Origin: DATDFB01 sp035276475
GTDB lineage: Bacteria; Acidobacteriota; Thermoanaerobaculia; Gp7-AA8
Reading direction: 5' to 3'
Assembly: GCA_035276475.1 (NCBI GenBank)
Contig: DATELQ010000110.1
Coordinates: 1-64,000 of the forward strand
DNA: 64,000 nucleotides
Every line of letters starts with the position of its first letter. Positions within the stretch are counted from its first letter, which is position 1. The notes beneath the pieces are model-generated. The model worked only from the letters and a program-made list of their open reading frames with translations, was not told the origin of the DNA and ran no database searches. The translations under genes were made by a program, and so were the position numbers. Below, in pieces: positions 8,505-20,967 of the stretch.

Positions 8505-10127
8505 ATGTCGCAAGTTCTCCCCTCCGCCGCCGGCGCGAACCTCAGCCGTGAGGTCGCCCGCCGCCGCACGTTTGCGATCATTTCGCACCCCGACGCCGGC
8601 AAAACCACCCTCACGGAGAAGCTCCTCCTCTACGGCGGCGCCATCGACATGGCCGGCGCCGTGCGCGCCCGCAAGGGCCAGCGCCACGCCACGTCCGATT
8701 GGATGGCCATGGAGCAGAGCCGCGGGATCTCGATCACCTCGACGGCGCTCCAATTCGAGTACGGCGGCTGCTGCCTGAACCTTCTCGACACCCCCGGCCA
8801 CGAAGATTTCTCGGAAGACACCTACCGGACGCTCGCCGCGACCGACAGCGCCGTCATGGTGCTCGATGCCGCGAAGGGCATCGAGCCGCAGACGCGCAAG
8901 CTCTTCGAAGTCTGCCGCATGCGCCAGATCCCGATCGTCTGCTTCATCAACAAGCTCGACCAGCCCGGGCGCGATCCGTTCGACCTCATCGGCGAGATCG
9001 AGCGCGAGCTTGGCGTCGGCGCCGTGCCGATGAACTGGCCGATCGGCAGCGGCCCCACGTTCCAGGGCGTCTTCGATCTCCGCGACCAACGCGTGCTCCG
9101 CTTCGAGCGCACCGCGCACGGAAAGTCGATCGCGCCGGTGACGGTGAGCGGCCTCGACGACCCGCGCCTCGAGGCGGAGATCGGCCCGTCGGCGTGGAAC
9201 GACCTGCGCGACGCCGCGGAGCTCCTGGCTGGCGCCGGCGCGGAGTTCGACGACGCCGCGTTCCTGCGCGGCAAGGTCATCCCGGTCTACTTCGGCTCGG
9301 CCATCAACAACTTCGGCGTGCAGCCGTTCCTCGAGGCCCTGCTCGAGCTCGCGCCGCCGCCGTCGCCGCGCGTCGCCCACAAGCCGAACGGCGAGAGCGT
9401 CGACGTCGCCCCCGACGACGACGGCTTCACCGGCTTCGTCTTCAAGATCCAGGCGAACATGGACAAGCGCCACCGCGACCGCCTGGCGTTCCTGCGCATC
9501 ACCTCCGGCGTCTTCGAGAAGGACATGACGGTCTTCCACTCCCGCCTGCAACGCGAGGTGCGCATGACCCGCCCGCACCGCCTCTTCGCCCGCGAGCGCG
9601 AGACGATCGACGTCGCCTACCCGGGCGACGTGATCGGCTTCGTCAACCCCGGCCTCTTCCGCATCGGCGACGCCGTGTCGTCGAGCGAGCCGCTGGAGTT
9701 CGACCGCATCCCCCGCTTCGCCCCGGAGCACTTCGCCATCCTGCGCGCGAAGCAGGTGACGAGCCGCAAGCAGTTCCAGAAGGGAATCGAGCAGCTCGAA
9801 GAGGAAGGGGCGATGCAGCTCTTCACGCCGCACGACGGGCTGCGCTCGGAGCCGATCGTCGCGGTCGTCGGCGAGCTGCAGTTCGACGTGCTGCAGTCGC
9901 GCCTGGCCAGCGAGTACAACGTGGAGACGACGCTGGAGCGCCTCTCCTACAAGCTGGCGCGCTGGGTGCCGAAGCCGATCGACGACGTGGCGAAGATGTC
10001 GCTGCCGAGCCGCACGCGCCTCACCACCGACACGCACGGCCACCCCGTTGTGCTCTTCACTTCGCCGTGGGAGCTCGACATGGCACAGAAGGACAACGCG
10101 GGCGCAGAATTCTTGTCTGCGTCGTAG
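8505..10127 (+). CDS. prfC: Peptide chain release factor 3
   Basis: A GTPase that recycles class-I release factors from the ribosome. It has G1 HPDAGKTT, a G2/switch region, G3 DTPGHEDF and G4 NKLD, then the translation-factor beta-barrel and C-terminal domains with the RF3 hallmark QFQKGIEQLEEEGA and GELQFDVLQ. With ATG 8505 the product is 540 residues, close to the usual ~530; ATG 8472 would add 11 residues. Its last 71 nt overlap the 3' end of the convergent glycosyltransferase gene, an unusually long convergent coding overlap. Confidence 0.95.
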   Translation: MSQVLPSAAGANLSREVARRRTFAIISHPDAGKTTLTEKLLLYGGAIDMAGAVRARKGQRHATSDWMAMEQSRGISITSTALQFEYGGCCLNLLDTPGHEDFSEDTYRTLAATDSAVMVLDAAKGIEPQTRKLFEVCRMRQIPIVCFINKLDQPGRDPFDLIGEIERELGVGAVPMNWPIGSGPTFQGVFDLRDQRVLRFERTAHGKSIAPVTVSGLDDPRLEAEIGPSAWNDLRDAAELLAGAGAEFDDAAFLRGKVIPVYFGSAINNFGVQPFLEALLELAPPPSPRVAHKPNGESVDVAPDDDGFTGFVFKIQANMDKRHRDRLAFLRITSGVFEKDMTVFHSRLQREVRMTRPHRLFARERETIDVAYPGDVIGFVNPGLFRIGDAVSSSEPLEFDRIPRFAPEHFAILRAKQVTSRKQFQKGIEQLEEEGAMQLFTPHDGLRSEPIVAVVGELQFDVLQSRLASEYNVETTLERLSYKLARWVPKPIDDVAKMSLPSRTRLTTDTHGHPVVLFTSPWELDMAQKDNAGAEFLSAS

Positions 10128-11568
10128 CCGACTCGGTCTCGTAGTTCGCGGCGATCCAGGCCATGAGCCGGCGGTCGTAGTCGACGCCGAAGCCACGCGA
10201 GCCGTACTCCGCAACGTTGCGGTTGACGAGGGCGATGTGCTGCGGCGGCCGGGCGTTGATCTCGCGCAGGATCTCGTCTTCGATGGGAAGGTCCGCAGTC
10301 TCGGGCGGCGTGAAGGTGTGGAACGACAGCGGCGTGGTCGTACGCGTCAGGTAGTTGATGGTGATCCCCTCGGGGAGCACGACGAGCGTGCCGTTGAGCT
10401 TCAGCGCGCTGATGGCCTGGGCCCGCTCGGCGTTGTGGTCGTAGAACGTGCCGCGCGCGCTGTCGATCGGGTAGACCTTCGCACCCCAGCGCTCGTGCTG
10501 ATCCCAGAGGTCGCGCGCGCAGAGCATGGCCACGAGCGCGAGCCACGCCGGCGACGGCCAGCGCTCAAACAGGACGTAAGCGATGAGCGCGTAGACCGGG
10601 ACGATGAGGACGAAGCCGTACCACGCCGGCGAGATGTGGAACGGCACACGCAGGGTCGTGGCGACCGCGAAGACGGCAAAGACCGCGAGCGGCGAGTCGC
10701 GCTCTTTAACCAGCGCGTAGGCGAGCAGCGCGAGCTGGAGGAAAAACCAGGCCCTGAAGAAGCCGTGATACGCGAGCGGGACCATCAGTAGCATCCCCGC
10801 CCACCAGATCCGCGTCCGCAGGAGCGCAGCGACGGCGACGATGCCGAGGAGCAGGAGGAGGTGCTCCCAGGTCGGGCTTCCCGCCACCACCGCGAAGAAA
10901 TGCTTCGCGCTCGCGTTCGTGAGGCCGAAGAGATTCATCTCCGGGAACATCCAGATGACGAATGCGAACGACGCCAGCCACGCGCCGGCGAAAACCGCGA
11001 TCTGACGCAAGGAGAGGCGCCTCGTGATCGTCAGGACAACGACGATCAGCGCCACGCCGGCCGCGTACTCAACCTTGCACCACGTCGCCAGGAACAGCGC
11101 CACGAGCGCGATCGGCACCCGCCCGTTGAGCACCGCGGCGAGTGCGACGACGATCAACATCATCCCCAGCGTCGCCGCGTACGAGTAGGGAAAGATGAAA
11201 TTCGCCCCCCACGTGGAGGCGCCGCACATGCTCAGCGCCACGAAGAAAAGCGCCGCGGCCGTCGCAGCGATCGCATTCCGCCGCAGCGAGAGCCACAAAC
11301 AGACGGCGACGACCGCGGACTGGAAAATGCCGAGCACCGTGTACGCGGCAAGAGAGCGCGAAGGCATCAGAGCCAAGAGATACGGCGCGAGCGGCGGGTA
11401 CTCGTAGCGAAGATCGCGGTACAGCTTCGCCCCGCGCGCGAGCTGTTCGGGGATGTAGAGATCGCGCCCGGTATCGATGATCGGGTCGAGCCACCGCTGC
11501 CACGATTGCAGAAGCGCGACCGCCGCAACGATCACGACGACGGCGGCGCCGGCGAGCCGTTTATTCAC
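10057..11568 (-). CDS. GT39/ArnT-like membrane glycosyltransferase
   Basis: A 503-residue polytopic membrane protein with about ten hydrophobic helices. After the first helix comes an acidic loop DTGRDLYIPEQL followed by Y-R-D-L-R-Y-E-Y-P-P-L, the pattern of polyprenyl-phosphate-sugar-dependent GT-C enzymes (GT39/GT83, ArnT/PMT superfamily), in which a loop Asp is catalytic. It likely transfers a lipid-linked sugar on the outer face of the inner membrane; acceptor unknown. The start overlaps the end of the upstream AhbAB-like gene by 8 nt. The C-terminal about 22 residues lie over prfC and look unconserved. Confidence 0.75.
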   Translation of the reverse strand: MNKRLAGAAVVVIVAAVALLQSWQRWLDPIIDTGRDLYIPEQLARGAKLYRDLRYEYPPLAPYLLALMPSRSLAAYTVLGIFQSAVVAVCLWLSLRRNAIAATAAALFFVALSMCGASTWGANFIFPYSYAATLGMMLIVVALAAVLNGRVPIALVALFLATWCKVEYAAGVALIVVVLTITRRLSLRQIAVFAGAWLASFAFVIWMFPEMNLFGLTNASAKHFFAVVAGSPTWEHLLLLLGIVAVAALLRTRIWWAGMLLMVPLAYHGFFRAWFFLQLALLAYALVKERDSPLAVFAVFAVATTLRVPFHISPAWYGFVLIVPVYALIAYVLFERWPSPAWLALVAMLCARDLWDQHERWGAKVYPIDSARGTFYDHNAERAQAISALKLNGTLVVLPEGITINYLTRTTTPLSFHTFTPPETADLPIEDEILREINARPPQHIALVNRNVAEYGSRGFGVDYDRRLMAWIAANYETESATTQTRILRPRCPSVPCRAPTAK

Positions 11569-12694
11569 GAATCGAATCGGGATCCACGCCCACGCTCTCG
11601 CACCACGCGCGGTACGCGAACGGCGAGATCTCCGACGGCTTAATCTCGCTCCGCCCGCCCCAGAACACGTTCGTGTACGAGACCGGAATCCCCACCGCCG
11701 CCAAATGCTCGTCGATGGCCTTCTTGTGCGCGAGCACGAGCTGCTTGTCCGTCCCGTGCGCCACCGCCATGATGTTGACGTGGCGGAACTCCTCGCCCCC
11801 CTCCCGCCAGTAGCAGTGCGTGAGGATGTCGAAGCGCCCCACCTCCCGTCCCGCTTCCATCTCCCGCCCCGGCGGCACGGCCCAGTGAAAAAGGCCGTTG
11901 AAGCGCGTCACGCGCTCGCCCGTCTGCAGCGGCTTCACGTGCTCGAGGAACGTCGAGAAGCGGCCGATCACCTTTCGTTTATTGAGCGACTCCGCCACTT
12001 CGTAGAACTGCTCCAGCGGCACCGCCGCCTCGTCGGCGCGGCGCTGCCAGACGTCGCGCACGATCTCCTCCGGCGCGAGCTCGCGCTTGAGCGCCGTCAG
12101 CACGCGCCATTCGAGATCCGAGAGCTCCACCTTCGTCGTGTCCTTCACCTCCGCCAGCTCATCCGACTTGCTCCCGGGCTCCATCCCCTTGCGCCGCACG
12201 TGGCCGACGCCGAGGGCGAAGATCCGCTTCGCCGGCATCACCCGGAAATGCTCCGCGCCCGTGAGCCGCGCCAGCACCGCGCAGTGCTTCTCCACTGAAT
12301 ACCCCTGCGGCACCTTCACCGTCGTCCAGAGCCGGTAATTCGAGCCCGGCGTCGCGGCGTCGGTCGAACGCGTCACGACGTGGCCGGAGAACGGATCCTT
12401 TTGAAACATATAGTCGAACGCCGGCTCCAACTTCTCCGGCGGGTACTGCCAAGCGACGAGAGCGCCCTCGGCGAGGTTCGTCGCCATCAGCGTCTGCCGC
12501 ACGCGGCGGATCGTTCCGGCGCGCAGCATGGCCCGGATCCGCTCCATCACCGTCTCGACGTCGACGCCCGACTTCGCGGCGATCTCCCCGAACGGGTCGC
12601 GCACGAAGCCCTGAATCCGGTCCTCGGAGATGGAGAGGATTTGGGCGTTGACGGGCTCGGTATGGGCGATCGGGATCTCGGTTGCGGTGGACAT
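11561..12694 (-). CDS. Siroheme decarboxylase-like AhbA-AhbB (NirDL-type) fusion
   Basis: A 377-residue protein made of two Lrp/AsnC-like halves: winged-helix plus ligand domain at about 20-165 and again at about 185-365. Duplicated AsnC proteins of this length match the NirD/NirL/NirG/NirH and AhbA/AhbB group, which decarboxylates siroheme to 12,18-didecarboxysiroheme for heme d1 or the alternative heme route. The IRRVRQTL and VIGRFSTFLEHV segments sit where the family has its conserved Arg-rich strand. No other heme genes are beside it, so a regulatory Lrp role cannot be excluded. Start ATG 12694 has TAAACT six nt upstream. Confidence 0.7.
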   Translation of the reverse strand: MSTATEIPIAHTEPVNAQILSISEDRIQGFVRDPFGEIAAKSGVDVETVMERIRAMLRAGTIRRVRQTLMATNLAEGALVAWQYPPEKLEPAFDYMFQKDPFSGHVVTRSTDAATPGSNYRLWTTVKVPQGYSVEKHCAVLARLTGAEHFRVMPAKRIFALGVGHVRRKGMEPGSKSDELAEVKDTTKVELSDLEWRVLTALKRELAPEEIVRDVWQRRADEAAVPLEQFYEVAESLNKRKVIGRFSTFLEHVKPLQTGERVTRFNGLFHWAVPPGREMEAGREVGRFDILTHCYWREGGEEFRHVNIMAVAHGTDKQLVLAHKKAIDEHLAAVGIPVSYTNVFWGGRSEIKPSEISPFAYRAWCESVGVDPDSIRE

Positions 12695-12700
12695 GTTCGT

Positions 12701-12706
12701 AGTTTA
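12701..12706 (-). promoter_or_regulatory. Putative -10 (TAAACT) of AhbAB-like gene
   Basis: On the minus strand TAAACT ends 6 nt before the ATG at 12694, with no SD in between. The placement fits leaderless initiation; inferred only from position and sequence. Confidence 0.4.
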
Positions 12707-12755
12707 TGACTTCCGGCACGGGTGCGGGCGCGCATCCGGAGCCTACATTGTTCCC

Positions 12756-13262
12756 ATGGCCCGCAAGATCTTCGCCCTCTTCCGCGCCCTCATCGTCGCC
12801 CCGATCTTCGTTCTCATTTGGCTCCGCTGGCTGCCGCTGTGGATCGTGGGACCCAGCGTCTTCACAGATCCGCGCCCCCTCGGCTGGATCGTCGTCGCCA
12901 TCGGCGGCATCATCGGCCTCCCCTGCGTCTGGGAGTTCGCTTGGCGCGGCCTGGGCACGCCGGCGCCGTTCGATCCGCCGCGGCGGCTCGTCGTCACCGG
13001 CCCCTACCGCTACGTCCGCAACCCGATGTACGTCGGCATGGGCATCGCGCTGGCCGGCTTCGCCAAGATCTTTCCGCACGGCGCGGCCGTCTTCCTCGGC
13101 GAGCTCGCCGCCGCCTTCGCCCTCGTCTTCGCCTTCATCGTCGTCTACGAAGAGCCGATGCTGTGCAGCCTGTTCGGCGACGACTACGCCGAGTACTGCC
13201 GCCACGTCCGCCGCTGGATTCCGCGGCTCTCGCCGTGGTACGCTCCTGCGCACCTGGACTGA
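12756..13262 (+). CDS. ICMT/PEMT-family methyltransferase-like membrane protein
   Basis: A 168-residue membrane protein with about four helices and the signature GPYRYVRNPMYVGM followed by a C-terminal EEP...FG-DY-Y motif, as in isoprenylcysteine carboxyl methyltransferase/NnrU-type proteins. Members use SAM at the membrane; substrates in bacteria are mostly unknown. I chose ATG 12756, which begins at the first helix. The last codons and the TGA stop (13260-13262) lie inside the SAM-II aptamer that precedes metH, so a transcript from this gene would run through the riboswitch. Substrate not inferable. Confidence 0.8.
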   Translation: MARKIFALFRALIVAPIFVLIWLRWLPLWIVGPSVFTDPRPLGWIVVAIGGIIGLPCVWEFAWRGLGTPAPFDPPRRLVVTGPYRYVRNPMYVGMGIALAGFAKIFPHGAAVFLGELAAAFALVFAFIVVYEEPMLCSLFGDDYAEYCRHVRRWIPRLSPWYAPAHLD

Positions 13263-13310
13263 TTTGGCACGGGCCGCTTGCAACCAGGATAAAAAAAGCT
13301 AAAGAGCCGG
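13253..13310 (+). ncRNA. SAM-II (SAM-alpha) riboswitch aptamer
   Basis: Upstream of metH. Stem P1 is CCUGG (13253-13257) with CCAGG (13284-13288). Between the strands are UGAUUUG (13260-13266) and CUUGCAA (13277-13283); after P1 come AUAAA (13289-13293), four more As and GCUAAAG (13298-13304). These blocks, their order and the 4-nt AUAAA-GCUAAA spacing match my memory of SAM-II aptamers. A short pseudoknot can form between CCG (13274-13276) and CGG (13308-13310). The P1 5' strand and UGAUUU overlap the end and stop codon of the upstream methyltransferase gene. Rfam RF00521 search would be decisive. Confidence 0.8.
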
Positions 13311-13332
13311 AAGCGCTGTTCGACTCTAAGTG

Positions 13333-13364
13333 GCCCCGCGAATTTCGCGGGGCGTTTTGTTTTT
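13333..13364 (+). terminator. Intrinsic terminator in metH leader
   Basis: GCCCCGCGA (13333-13341) pairs with TCGCGGGGC (13345-13353) around a 3-nt loop, and is followed by GTTTTGTTTTT. It lies between the SAM-II aptamer and the metH start, so it most likely serves as the riboswitch expression platform. GGGCC in the aptamer loop (13271-13275) could pair with GGCCC (13332-13336) as an anti-terminator; that last point is an inference. Confidence 0.8.
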
Positions 13365-13375
13365 GGGAGAACCTC

Positions 13376-17002
<3,627 letters not shown>

Positions 17003-17392
17003 CCACCGTCTGGAACGATCCCGCCGCCGAGTCGAACAGCAGCACCAGGTGCAGCGTCACCGGCCCGTTCGCGCCCGACACCGTCGAGATCGCGACGTTG
17101 CCGTTGCCGACCATCTCCACCGTCACGTCTTTGCCGGGATCGATCGTCACGTCGAACGGCCGCGACATCGGGCCGACGTTGTACGCGCCGACGCCGATCG
17201 AATTCAGATCGATCCGCTTCAGCGTCAGCGGCTCCTTGGCCACGTTGCGCACCTCCACGAGGTAGCGCAGCGAGATCGGGCCGAAGAGCTGGCGCGGCAC
17301 CGCCGACGTCTGCTCGATCGTCACCTCCGGCTCCGGCACGGGCGACGTGCGCGCCGCCGAGCAGGCAGCCAGAAGAACCAGCAGGAGCGTTC

Positions 17393-18322
17393 TTACTGCA
17401 GGTATTTCAGCGACTCCTTCGCCATGGCGGCGTCCTTGCCGTTCGGCTCGAGCTCGAGGTACTTGAGCAGATTCTGCTTCGCCTCGGCCATCTTGTTCAT
17501 GCGGATGTAGACCATGCCGAGCTCATAGTACGGCTGTCCGAACTTGTCGTTCGCGGCGATGGCCTGCCGGAGCAGCGGCTCCGCCTCGGCGTCCTTGCCG
17601 GCGTTGAGCAGCTTCACCGCGTCGTTGAAAAGCACGCCCGCGTCGGCCGGCATCTTCTTCTTCGCCTCGGCCGCCTTGGCCTTGTCGCCCGTCGCCGAGT
17701 ACGCATCGAAGAGCACCGCGTACATGTCGCTCTCGTCCGGCGCGAGCTCCAGCGCCTTGTTCGCCGACTCGACCGCGCCGGCGTAATCCTTCGCCTTCAG
17801 GTCCGCGCGCGCCAGCGCTTCCCACGCCGCGATCATCTCCGGCTTTGCCTTCACCACTTCCTTGAACTTCGCGATGGCCTCGGCCACTTTGCCGTCGTTG
17901 TAGAGGTGCGCCCCCTCGTTGTAGGCGAGGATGTTCGGATCGGCCGCGCGCGGCACAGCCGTCACGGTCGTCGGAGTGCCGGCGCTGGCGCCGGCCGGCC
18001 GCAGCTCCACGTCCTTCGCGTTGTTCTCGCCGCCGAGCTTGAGCTTCAGCACCTCTTCGTGCGGGTCATAGCCCGGCGCCGCCCAGGTGAACTTGTACTT
18101 GATCGTGCCGTCGACGAGCATCAGCGCGTAGCTGCCGTCATTCTTCACCGGGTACGTCTGCGTGAAGTTGCGCTTCTCCTGCGCGACGACGGTGATCGTC
18201 ACGTTCGGGACCGGCTTCTTCGTCACCGCGTCGGTGACCTTCCCGGTCATGCGCGCTTCCGTGACGGCGAAGGCGTTGGCGGCGATGGCGAACAGGCAGA
18301 GGGCGAGTGCTTTCCGAATCAT
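17393..18322 (-). CDS. Secreted carboxypeptidase-regulatory-like domain plus TPR protein
   Basis: A 309-residue secreted protein: signal peptide (MIRKALALCLFAIAANAFA), a carboxypeptidase-D regulatory-like beta-sandwich at about 22-105 (MTGKVTDAVTKKPVPNVTI, VDGTIKYKFTWAAPGYD), then three or four TPR units from about 130 to the end (AIAKFKEVVKAKPEM, AVESANKALELAPDESD, LLKYLELEPNGKD). Likely an envelope scaffold. The start overlaps the speA stop as ATGA; the end touches the lipoprotein gene. Function unknown, architecture common in Acidobacteriota. Confidence 0.85.
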   Translation of the reverse strand: MIRKALALCLFAIAANAFAVTEARMTGKVTDAVTKKPVPNVTITVVAQEKRNFTQTYPVKNDGSYALMLVDGTIKYKFTWAAPGYDPHEEVLKLKLGGENNAKDVELRPAGASAGTPTTVTAVPRAADPNILAYNEGAHLYNDGKVAEAIAKFKEVVKAKPEMIAAWEALARADLKAKDYAGAVESANKALELAPDESDMYAVLFDAYSATGDKAKAAEAKKKMPADAGVLFNDAVKLLNAGKDAEAEPLLRQAIAANDKFGQPYYELGMVYIRMNKMAEAKQNLLKYLELEPNGKDAAMAKESLKYLQ

Positions 18323-20262
18323 GGTTGCTCCAATGACAAATAGGTCTGGTCCTTTAATCCTCGCTCGTAATCCTGCAGCAGCCTCATCCCTTCCGTCGGC
18401 TTGAGGCGGTCGGCTTTGATCGCGGCGTCGATCTGCGTCTTCATCCGCTTCTCCAGGTCGCGCCAATCGTACTGCGTCATGGCCAGGACCTCGCCGATCG
18501 AGTTGCCGGGAATCTCTTCCTCGATATAGAAGCCGCTCTCCTCGTCCGGGTCGAGGAAGACGTGCACCTCGTTGACGCGGCCGAAGAGGTTGTGGATGTC
18601 GCCCATGATGTCCTGGTAGGCGCCGGTGAGAAAAATGCCGAGGTAGTAGGGCTCGTTGTTGCGGAGCTCGTGCAGCGGCAGCGTGTCACGCACGTCGGAG
18701 AGGTCGATGAACTTCGAGACCTTGCCGTCCGAGTCGCAGGTGATGTCGACGAGCGTCGACTCCAGCTGCGGCCGCTCGTTCAGGCGATGGATCGGCACGA
18801 TCGGAAAGAGCTGCCCCAGGGCCCAGTGGTCGAGGAGCGACTGGAAGACGGAGAAGTTGCAGATGTGCTGATCGGCCAACTCCGTCTGCAGGTTCTTCAG
18901 GTCCTCCGGCACCTCCTCGGGATCGATGTCGCGGACGAGGCTCTGCAGCTGCTCCGCGACCTGCCAGAAGAGCTCCTCGATGCGCGCCTTCGCTTCCAGG
19001 CCGAGGAGGCCGACCTCGAAGAGATTCTGCGCCTGCTCCTTGATCTGGATCAGGTCGTGCCACGACTCGTTGAGCGACTCGCCGCCGGCGCGCTCGCTGA
19101 TCTCGACGATCTCGCGGATCAGCTTGTGGTCGGCGGGGCGGCTCTGCAGCGGCTCGAGCGGCGTCTTCTCGATCGAGCCGAAGGCCTGCACCACGAGCAC
19201 GGAATGATGCGCGACGATGGCGCGCCCCGACTCCGAGACGATGTTCGGGTGCGGCACCTTCTCGTCGTCGCAGACGTCCATGATGTTGTAGACGATGTCG
19301 CTCGCGTACTCCTCGACCGTGTAGTTCATCGAGGAGTGGAACGTCGAGCGCGAGCCGTCGTAGTCGATGGCCAGGCCGCCGCCGACGTCGAGGTACTCCA
19401 GCGGATGCCCCATCTTGCAGAGCTTCGCGTAGTACATGGCCGCCTCGCGCACGGCGCGCTTGATCGTCAGGATGTCGGGGATCTGCGAGCCGATGTGGAA
19501 GTGGAGGAGCTTGAACGCCGACTCCATCTTCGCCTCGGCGAGGATCTCGATCGCTTCGAGGATCTCCGCCGTCGACAGCCCGAACTTCGCGTGCTCGCCG
19601 CCCGACGTCGCCCACTTGCCGGCGCCCTTCGACAGCAGGCGGACGCGCATGCCGATCCACGGCTCGACGTTCATCTCCGCGGCGATGCGCACGATCATGC
19701 GGATCTCGGAGAGCTTCTCCGCGACGACGATGACCTTCTTGTCGAGCTTCCGCCCGAGCATGGCCATGCGGATGTAGCGCTCGTCCTTGTAGCCGTTGCA
19801 GATGATGAGCGCCTCGGGGTCCTGATGGACGGCCAGCCCGGCGAAGACTTCCGGCTTCGAGCCGACCTCGAGCCCGTAGCTGTACGGCTTCCCGGCGTCG
19901 AGGATCTCCTCGACGACCTCGCGGAGCTGGTTGACCTTGATCGGGAAGACGCCGCGGTAGGCACCGCGGTAGTTGTGCTCGGAGATGGCGGAGTTGAACG
20001 CGCTGTTGAGCATCTCCACGCGATGCCGCAGGAGGTCCTGGAAGCGGATGAGGAGCGGCGTCTCCAGGTTGAGCGTCTTGGCCTCGCGCAGCACGTCGAT
20101 GAGCGGAATGGCGATGCCGTTTTCCTGCAGCGGCGCGCAGGTGAGATCGCCGTTGGCGCCGGCGTCGAAGTAGCCGCCGCCCCAGCGGTCGAGCATGTAG
20201 AGAGAGGTGGAGTCCTCAACCGACCATTCGGGCTTCTCGAACTGATGGGGATGGGCTTCCAT
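18319..20262 (-). CDS. speA: Biosynthetic arginine decarboxylase
   Basis: A 647-residue PLP enzyme converting arginine to agmatine, the first step of the agmatine route to polyamines. Length and sequence match the SpeA class: N-terminal WSVEDSTSLYMLDRWG, the PLP-lysine region GVFPIKVNQLREVVEE, a GGGLAIDYDGS glycine loop and HFHIGSQIPDI. Agmatine-processing genes are not next to it. It follows the GrdB-like gene by 18 nt and overlaps the downstream TPR gene, but TATCCT ends 10 nt before its ATG, so it may also have its own leaderless start. Confidence 0.95.
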   Translation of the reverse strand: MEAHPHQFEKPEWSVEDSTSLYMLDRWGGGYFDAGANGDLTCAPLQENGIAIPLIDVLREAKTLNLETPLLIRFQDLLRHRVEMLNSAFNSAISEHNYRGAYRGVFPIKVNQLREVVEEILDAGKPYSYGLEVGSKPEVFAGLAVHQDPEALIICNGYKDERYIRMAMLGRKLDKKVIVVAEKLSEIRMIVRIAAEMNVEPWIGMRVRLLSKGAGKWATSGGEHAKFGLSTAEILEAIEILAEAKMESAFKLLHFHIGSQIPDILTIKRAVREAAMYYAKLCKMGHPLEYLDVGGGLAIDYDGSRSTFHSSMNYTVEEYASDIVYNIMDVCDDEKVPHPNIVSESGRAIVAHHSVLVVQAFGSIEKTPLEPLQSRPADHKLIREIVEISERAGGESLNESWHDLIQIKEQAQNLFEVGLLGLEAKARIEELFWQVAEQLQSLVRDIDPEEVPEDLKNLQTELADQHICNFSVFQSLLDHWALGQLFPIVPIHRLNERPQLESTLVDITCDSDGKVSKFIDLSDVRDTLPLHELRNNEPYYLGIFLTGAYQDIMGDIHNLFGRVNEVHVFLDPDEESGFYIEEEIPGNSIGEVLAMTQYDWRDLEKRMKTQIDAAIKADRLKPTEGMRLLQDYERGLKDQTYLSLEQP

Positions 20263-20280
20263 TGACGAGCGAAGGATAGG

Positions 20281-20964
20281 TCACCGAATCGACTTCGTCA
20301 CGACCTTTCCCGGGGGCGTGTCGTGCGTGAACATCTCCAGCGCCGCGCGCACCACGGCGCGGTGGAAGTCGCGTTCGCCGGCCCGCCCGACCACCCGCCC
20401 GATGCCGCTGCCGTCGAACGTCATGGCGCGCGGCGGATGCACCGACGCGGTGGCCGCGGGCGAGGCGGTGATGACGATTGTCGGTACGCCGCGCGCCTCG
20501 ATCTCGCGCGCGAGGTTGGCGATGGTCCGGTGGCACGTCTCCGGGCAGCCCGCGGTCATCACGACGAGCTTCGTCTTGGAGCGCTCGACCTTGTCGGCGA
20601 GCTCCGGAAACGTCGTCTCGTACAGCTCGCGCAGGCGCGTGGTGAAGCCGTACGCATAGTGCTTGTCGTTGACGCCGGCGATCACCCCCTCGGCCGCGAG
20701 CTCGCGCAGCGACTGCAGCGGGAAGACGATGTTCGGGTCCGCATCCGCCTCGGAGTGGTCATAGTGATGATGGGCGATGCGCAGCGACGTGACGTCGGCG
20801 TCGCCCGGAATGATCCGGTAGGTGATGTCGCCCGGATCCTCGGTGGGGAACGCCTCCTGGTCGGCGGCGTAGACGCCCGTCGCGGAGACGAGCGTCACGA
20901 CCGCCGTAGCCAGATCTTTTTCAAAGGGCGTAAACGGAACGCACCTACGGGAAATCGACAACAT
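20281..20964 (-). CDS. GrdB-like (glycine/sarcosine/betaine reductase B family) protein
   Basis: A 227-residue protein resembling the selenoprotein B family of glycine/betaine/proline reductases: an N-terminal Asp/His-rich segment (IAHHHYDHSEADADPN), then VVMTAGCPETCHRTIANLA and EIEARGVPTIVITASP. The family's redox site is here C-x3-C with ordinary cysteines; no in-frame UGA is present. True Stickland reductases need several partners (GrdA, GrdC/D, thioredoxin genes) that are absent, so its substrate is unknown. It starts 3 nt after the stop of the selenocysteine peroxiredoxin and probably shares its transcript. ATG 20964 preferred over TTG 20967. Confidence 0.75.
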   Translation of the reverse strand: MLSISRRCVPFTPFEKDLATAVVTLVSATGVYAADQEAFPTEDPGDITYRIIPGDADVTSLRIAHHHYDHSEADADPNIVFPLQSLRELAAEGVIAGVNDKHYAYGFTTRLRELYETTFPELADKVERSKTKLVVMTAGCPETCHRTIANLAREIEARGVPTIVITASPAATASVHPPRAMTFDGSGIGRVVGRAGERDFHRAVVRAALEMFTHDTPPGKVVTKSIR

Positions 20965-20967
20965 CAA

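Noticed and set aside
8493..10214. 573-codon ORF antisense to prfC
   Set aside because: Mirror of RF3 codon usage; no recognisable domain or start signal.
18562..20265. 567-codon ORF antisense to speA
   Set aside because: Shadow frame; speA motifs are complete on the minus strand.
20281..20964. GrdB-like gene as a second selenoprotein
   Set aside because: No in-frame TGA; the redox motif reads GCPETC with normal cysteines.
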